A stretch of DNA of 64,000 nt. It comes from Natrinema salaciae. GTDB taxonomy: Archaea; Halobacteriota; Halobacteria; Halobacteriales; Natrialbaceae. This document shows positions 60,782 through 64,000 of this stretch, piece by piece. Location: contig NZ_FOFD01000010.1 of assembly GCF_900110865.1 (NCBI RefSeq), positions 1 to 64,000 on the forward strand, read 5' to 3'. The notes beneath the pieces are model-generated. The model was not told the origin of the DNA and did not search any database. It worked only from the letters and a program-made list of their open reading frames with translations. The position numbers and the translations under genes are program-made. Every line of letters starts with the position of its first letter. Within the stretch, counting starts at the first letter, position 1.

Positions 60782-62245
60782 ATGGGATGGAAGGAAGCCG
60801 CCGAACCGGTCTTGACGCGGATGCCAGCAGTGCGCCGTCCGGAGGGACACGTTCCCTTCAAGCGGAAGCTGATGTGGACGGCCGGCATCCTCATGTTGTA
60901 CTTCTTCCTGACGAACGTCACGCTGCTCGGGTATCAGACGGGCGGCTCGGGAGACTTCTTCGGGGAGTTCCGCGCGATTCTCGCCGGAGCACACGGGTCG
61001 GTCTTGCAGGTCGGTATCGGACCGATCGTCACCGCAAGCATCGTCTTGCAGTTGCTCGGCGGCGCGAACCTGCTCGGACTCGACACCGACGATCCGCGTG
61101 ATCAGGTCCTCTACCAGGGCCTCCAGAAGCTGCTGGTCGTCGTGATGGTGGTCCTGACCGGGCTTCCGATGGTGTTCGCCGGCGGCTTCCTGCCAGCCCA
61201 GCAGCAGCTGCAACTCGGCGGGTTCGCCCTCGACCAGTCGCAGGTCCAGCTCCTGATGTTCGCCCAGATCCTCGTTGGCGGGATCCTCATCCTCTATATG
61301 GACGAGGTCGTCAGCAAGTGGGGCGTCGGCAGCGGGATCGGCCTGTTCATCATCGCCGGCGTGAGCCAGCGATTGGTCACCGGACTCATCCAGCCCGCAC
61401 CGGGCGGGTTCTTCTACAACTGGTACCAGATCTTGACGGGGCAGATCGAGGTCGGGTCGCTCGTCTCCAGTGCGGGGCTGCAGACGTTGCTGATCAACGA
61501 AGGGCAGATCATCGCCCTCCTCACGACGCTCCTGATCTTCGCGATCGTCGTCTACGCGGAGTCGGTCCGCGTCGAGATCCCGCTGAGCCACGCCCGGGTC
61601 AAGGGGGCTCGCGGTCGCTTCCCCGTGAAGCTCATCTACGCGAGCGTCCTGCCGATGATCCTCGTTCGAGCAGTGCAAGCGAACGTCCAGTTCATGGGGC
61701 AGATTCTCAATAGCCAGTGGGGCAGCATGCCCGGCTGGCTCGGCACCTACTCGGCTCAGGGCCAGCCCACCGGCGGGTTCTTCTACTACGTGGCCCCGAT
61801 CTACTCGCCCGACGACTGGCTGTGGATCACCGCGAACATCTCCCAGGAGTGGTGGCAAGTGCTGATCCGCGTCGGCATCGACCTCACCTTCATGGTGGTC
61901 GGCGGCGCGGTGTTCGCGATCTTCTGGGTCGAGACCACCGACATGGGTCCCGAATCGACGGCGAAGCAGATCCAGAACTCCGGGATGCAGATCCCCGGGT
62001 TCCGACAGAACGTCGGCGTCATCGAGAAGGTCATGGAGCGGTACATTCCACAGGTGACCGTCATCGGCGGCGCACTTGTCGGCCTGCTGGCCGTCTGGGC
62101 CAACATGCTCGGCACTATCGGACAGGTCTCTGGAACGGGCCTGCTGCTCGCGGTCTCCATTACGTACAAGCTGTACGAGGAGATCGCCGAGGAGCAGCTC
62201 ATGGAGATGCACCCGATGATGCGCCAGATGTTCGGCAACGAGTAG
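60782..62245 (+). CDS. secY: Preprotein translocase subunit SecY
   Basis: The 487-residue product has ten spans. It opens with EAAEPVLTRMPAVRRPEGHV, the plug and TM2 region GSVLQVGIGPIVTASIVLQL, the SecY signature GIGSGIG-type WGVGSGIGLFIIAGVSQRLV, and ribosome-binding loops such as SVRVEIPLSHARVKGARGRF. It forms the protein-conducting channel for Sec export. Co-transcription with ribosomal genes is the normal archaeal arrangement. Confidence 0.97.
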   Translation: MGWKEAAEPVLTRMPAVRRPEGHVPFKRKLMWTAGILMLYFFLTNVTLLGYQTGGSGDFFGEFRAILAGAHGSVLQVGIGPIVTASIVLQLLGGANLLGLDTDDPRDQVLYQGLQKLLVVVMVVLTGLPMVFAGGFLPAQQQLQLGGFALDQSQVQLLMFAQILVGGILILYMDEVVSKWGVGSGIGLFIIAGVSQRLVTGLIQPAPGGFFYNWYQILTGQIEVGSLVSSAGLQTLLINEGQIIALLTTLLIFAIVVYAESVRVEIPLSHARVKGARGRFPVKLIYASVLPMILVRAVQANVQFMGQILNSQWGSMPGWLGTYSAQGQPTGGFFYYVAPIYSPDDWLWITANISQEWWQVLIRVGIDLTFMVVGGAVFAIFWVETTDMGPESTAKQIQNSGMQIPGFRQNVGVIEKVMERYIPQVTVIGGALVGLLAVWANMLGTIGQVSGTGLLLAVSITYKLYEEIAEEQLMEMHPMMRQMFGNE

Positions 62246-62440
62246 CGAATCGCTGCACTCGTCGCCGCTTTCCGTTATTTTCGACGCTTCTGACGCGGCT
62301 GTCTCGTTCTCAGTGAACCCGTGACGGATAGTCAGGTGACCCGCGGACGGCTCCGGAGCGCTCCCGTCACGTGTTCGACGGCTAGCCCGCCGTTCCGTGT
62401 TCGAAACCCTCATCCACACGTTCGCTCTCTTCGAGGGTGT

Positions 62441-63817
62441 ATGGTCACCGTCGACCGTGGCCGCCTGTTCGGGGTCTGGCGACGAACCGTCTCGCTGTCG
62501 TGGCCGATCAGCGTCCAGCAGTCGTTGACGACGCTGATGCGGACGGTCGACATCGTGGTTGCGGGCCTGTTCGCCCCGGCGTACGTCGCCGCGATCGGCC
62601 TGGCCGACCTGTACGCCCAGATTCCGCTGCGAATCGGGCTCGGTCTCGGAACGGGCGCGATAGCCCTCTCGAGTCAGGATACCGGGCGGGCGGCCACAGC
62701 GACGCGTGACCGGGCGATCACCCAGGCGTTCCTGCTCGGGGCGCTGGCCGGACTGCCGCTGATCGCCGCCGGCCTGCTGTTCTCGAAGTCCTTTATCGCC
62801 GTCCTCGGCGCCGAGCAGCAGGTCGTTCGCCTCGGCGCGTCGTACCTCACCGTGGTGTTCGCCGCGGCCCCCATGCGCATCGTGGGCCTCGTCGGTGCCC
62901 GGTCGCTGCAGGGCACCGGCGACACCGTCACGCCGATGCTCGTGAACGGCGGTGCCAACCTCTGTAACGCGACCGCGACCGTCGTCCTGGCCCTCGGCGT
63001 CGGCCCCGCGCCCCGCCTCGGCATCGTCGGCATCGGCCTCGCGACGTTGCTCGCCCGAACGTTCGAGGCCGTCGCGATCACCGCCGCCATCGTCACTCCC
63101 TGGACGGACCTGGCGTTCGCACGGCCGCGATCGCTCACGATCACCCGTCAGATCGTCGGCGTCAGTCTCCCGAACGTCGCCGAGGGAATGAGCACGTCAG
63201 TGGCCAACTTCCCGTTCAACTCGCTGTTGCTCCTGTTCGGCACGGAGGTCAACGCCGCCTACCACATCGGCCGTCGGATCTACCAGCAACTGACCGGCCC
63301 GATCTATCGTGCTATCAGCACTGCTGCGAGCATCGTCGTCGGGCAGTTGCTCGGCGAGGGTAATCCCGCAGACGCGCGCTACGCCGGGTTCGCCATCGCG
63401 GCGTTGAGCGTCGTCACGATGGGGCTCGCCGGTGTCGTCCTGATCCTCGGGGCGGAGCCGCTCGCTGCGATCTTCACGTCCGACCCCGAGACGCGCGGCC
63501 ACGCGATCGCGTTCACTCGAGTCTTCGGCGTCTCGATGCCCTTCTTCGGGATCTTCTTCCCGTTCGCCGGCAGTTTGCGCGGGGCCGGGGATACTCGAAC
63601 CCCCTTTTACGCCAGGGCGGTCGGCACGTTCGGCTTCATGCTCGGCACCTCGTATTTGCTCGCGGTTCCCCTCGGCTGGGGACTGTCGGGGATCTACCTG
63701 GGGATCGTCCTGAGTTACTGCTGCTGGGCGCTCGTCGCCGTCGCCGGATTCGTCTGGGGAGACTGGGCCGACCGGGCGGCGGGGATGATAGCGGAACGCA
63801 CCGAGATACCGGATTGA
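62441..63817 (+). CDS. MATE family efflux transporter
   Basis: The 458-residue product has twelve hydrophobic segments in two homologous MatE halves. The first opens with SLSWPISVQQSLTTLMRTVD and IVVAGLFAPAYVAAIGLADL; the second begins near VSLPNVAEGMSTSVANFPFN. The family exports drugs or metabolites against Na+ or H+. ATG 62441 (MVTVDRG) is preferred; upstream in-frame codons from 62321 do not look coding. About 195 nt after secY, so probably a separate unit. Confidence 0.92.
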   Translation: MVTVDRGRLFGVWRRTVSLSWPISVQQSLTTLMRTVDIVVAGLFAPAYVAAIGLADLYAQIPLRIGLGLGTGAIALSSQDTGRAATATRDRAITQAFLLGALAGLPLIAAGLLFSKSFIAVLGAEQQVVRLGASYLTVVFAAAPMRIVGLVGARSLQGTGDTVTPMLVNGGANLCNATATVVLALGVGPAPRLGIVGIGLATLLARTFEAVAITAAIVTPWTDLAFARPRSLTITRQIVGVSLPNVAEGMSTSVANFPFNSLLLLFGTEVNAAYHIGRRIYQQLTGPIYRAISTAASIVVGQLLGEGNPADARYAGFAIAALSVVTMGLAGVVLILGAEPLAAIFTSDPETRGHAIAFTRVFGVSMPFFGIFFPFAGSLRGAGDTRTPFYARAVGTFGFMLGTSYLLAVPLGWGLSGIYLGIVLSYCCWALVAVAGFVWGDWADRAAGMIAERTEIPD

Positions 63818-64000
63818 CCGGCGCTGTGCCAGCGCCCGACTGCGATCTGCGGATCGCCGGGCTCGTCGTGTCGAGCGGGAGCCGAGCTGCGAGCGCGACG
63901 CGCGGCGGTAGCGACGGGGAACGAGACGGGATGATTCTTCTCCCCGGGGTGTGATACCGCGGACGAGATGGGAAGAACTGCGATCCAGTTGTACACGCTG

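Noticed and set aside
1-64000. CRISPR arrays and rRNA genes
   Set aside because: No regularly spaced direct repeats with spacers and no 16S/23S/5S sequence were seen anywhere in the window.

Overview
The window is a haloarchaeal chromosome segment, most likely from the Natrialbales/Halobacteria. The evidence is: GC-rich codons ending in G or C; strongly acidic proteins; two stand-alone HalOD1 domains; a DUF7344-type regulator; archaeal TATA boxes about 26 nt from start codons (leaderless mRNAs); archaeal ribosomal gene order; an archaeal short-type phosphatidylserine decarboxylase-like protein; and a tetrahydromethanopterin-type cyclohydrolase. I cannot name the species.

Left end (1 to about 5.8 kb) is an accessory patch that looks AT-richer than the rest. 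It holds a truncated gene at the edge, a small membrane protein, a small DUF7692-like protein, an internally deleted IS5-type insertion sequence, a cytosolic subtilase whose propeptide lies in another frame (one missing T would explain this), two further small membrane proteins, short dispersed repeats and a broken tyrosine recombinase. This is what a decayed integrated element leaves behind.

5.8-18 kb: a HalOD1 protein, an S66 carboxypeptidase, a MacB/LolCDE-type ABC exporter (ATPase plus two FtsX permeases), an anchored acidic protein, a phosphatidylserine decarboxylase-like enzyme, a NodB-type deacetylase lipoprotein, the C-terminal scar of a histidine kinase, and an Lhr-type helicase. 18-31 kb: an EamA transporter, a regulator, a complete five-gene peptide/nickel-type ABC importer, an RNase H-like protein, a DUF2240 protein, and a co-directional group of methylglyoxal synthase, KhtT-like gate subunit, KhtU/Kef-like cation:proton antiporter and a HAD phosphatase. 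That group is the most suggestive functional link in the window: a methylglyoxal-producing enzyme beside an antiporter type that protects bacteria from methylglyoxal.

31-46 kb is housekeeping: SDR remnant, haloacid-dehalogenase-like protein, AI-2E-type permease, thioredoxin-reductase-like flavoprotein, small regulators and zinc-finger proteins, pyrF, GTPBP1-like GTPase, GDT1-type transporter, the overlapping proCBA operon for proline synthesis, mch, a thiamine-binding protein, a second HalOD1 protein and a DUF4112 protein. 46-47.4 kb contains two tRNA-Gly(GCC) genes inside a duplicated block that also carries degenerate tRNA 3'-end copies.

47.7-62.2 kb is the S10/spc ribosomal superoperon, from a SPOUT methyltransferase through uL3 to uL15 and secY, almost without gaps and with many overlapping start and stop codons. 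A MATE transporter follows. Two genes, pyrF and rnp1, carry GC-rich paired-hairpin segments near their C-terminal ends, which look like in-frame insertions of small palindromic elements.
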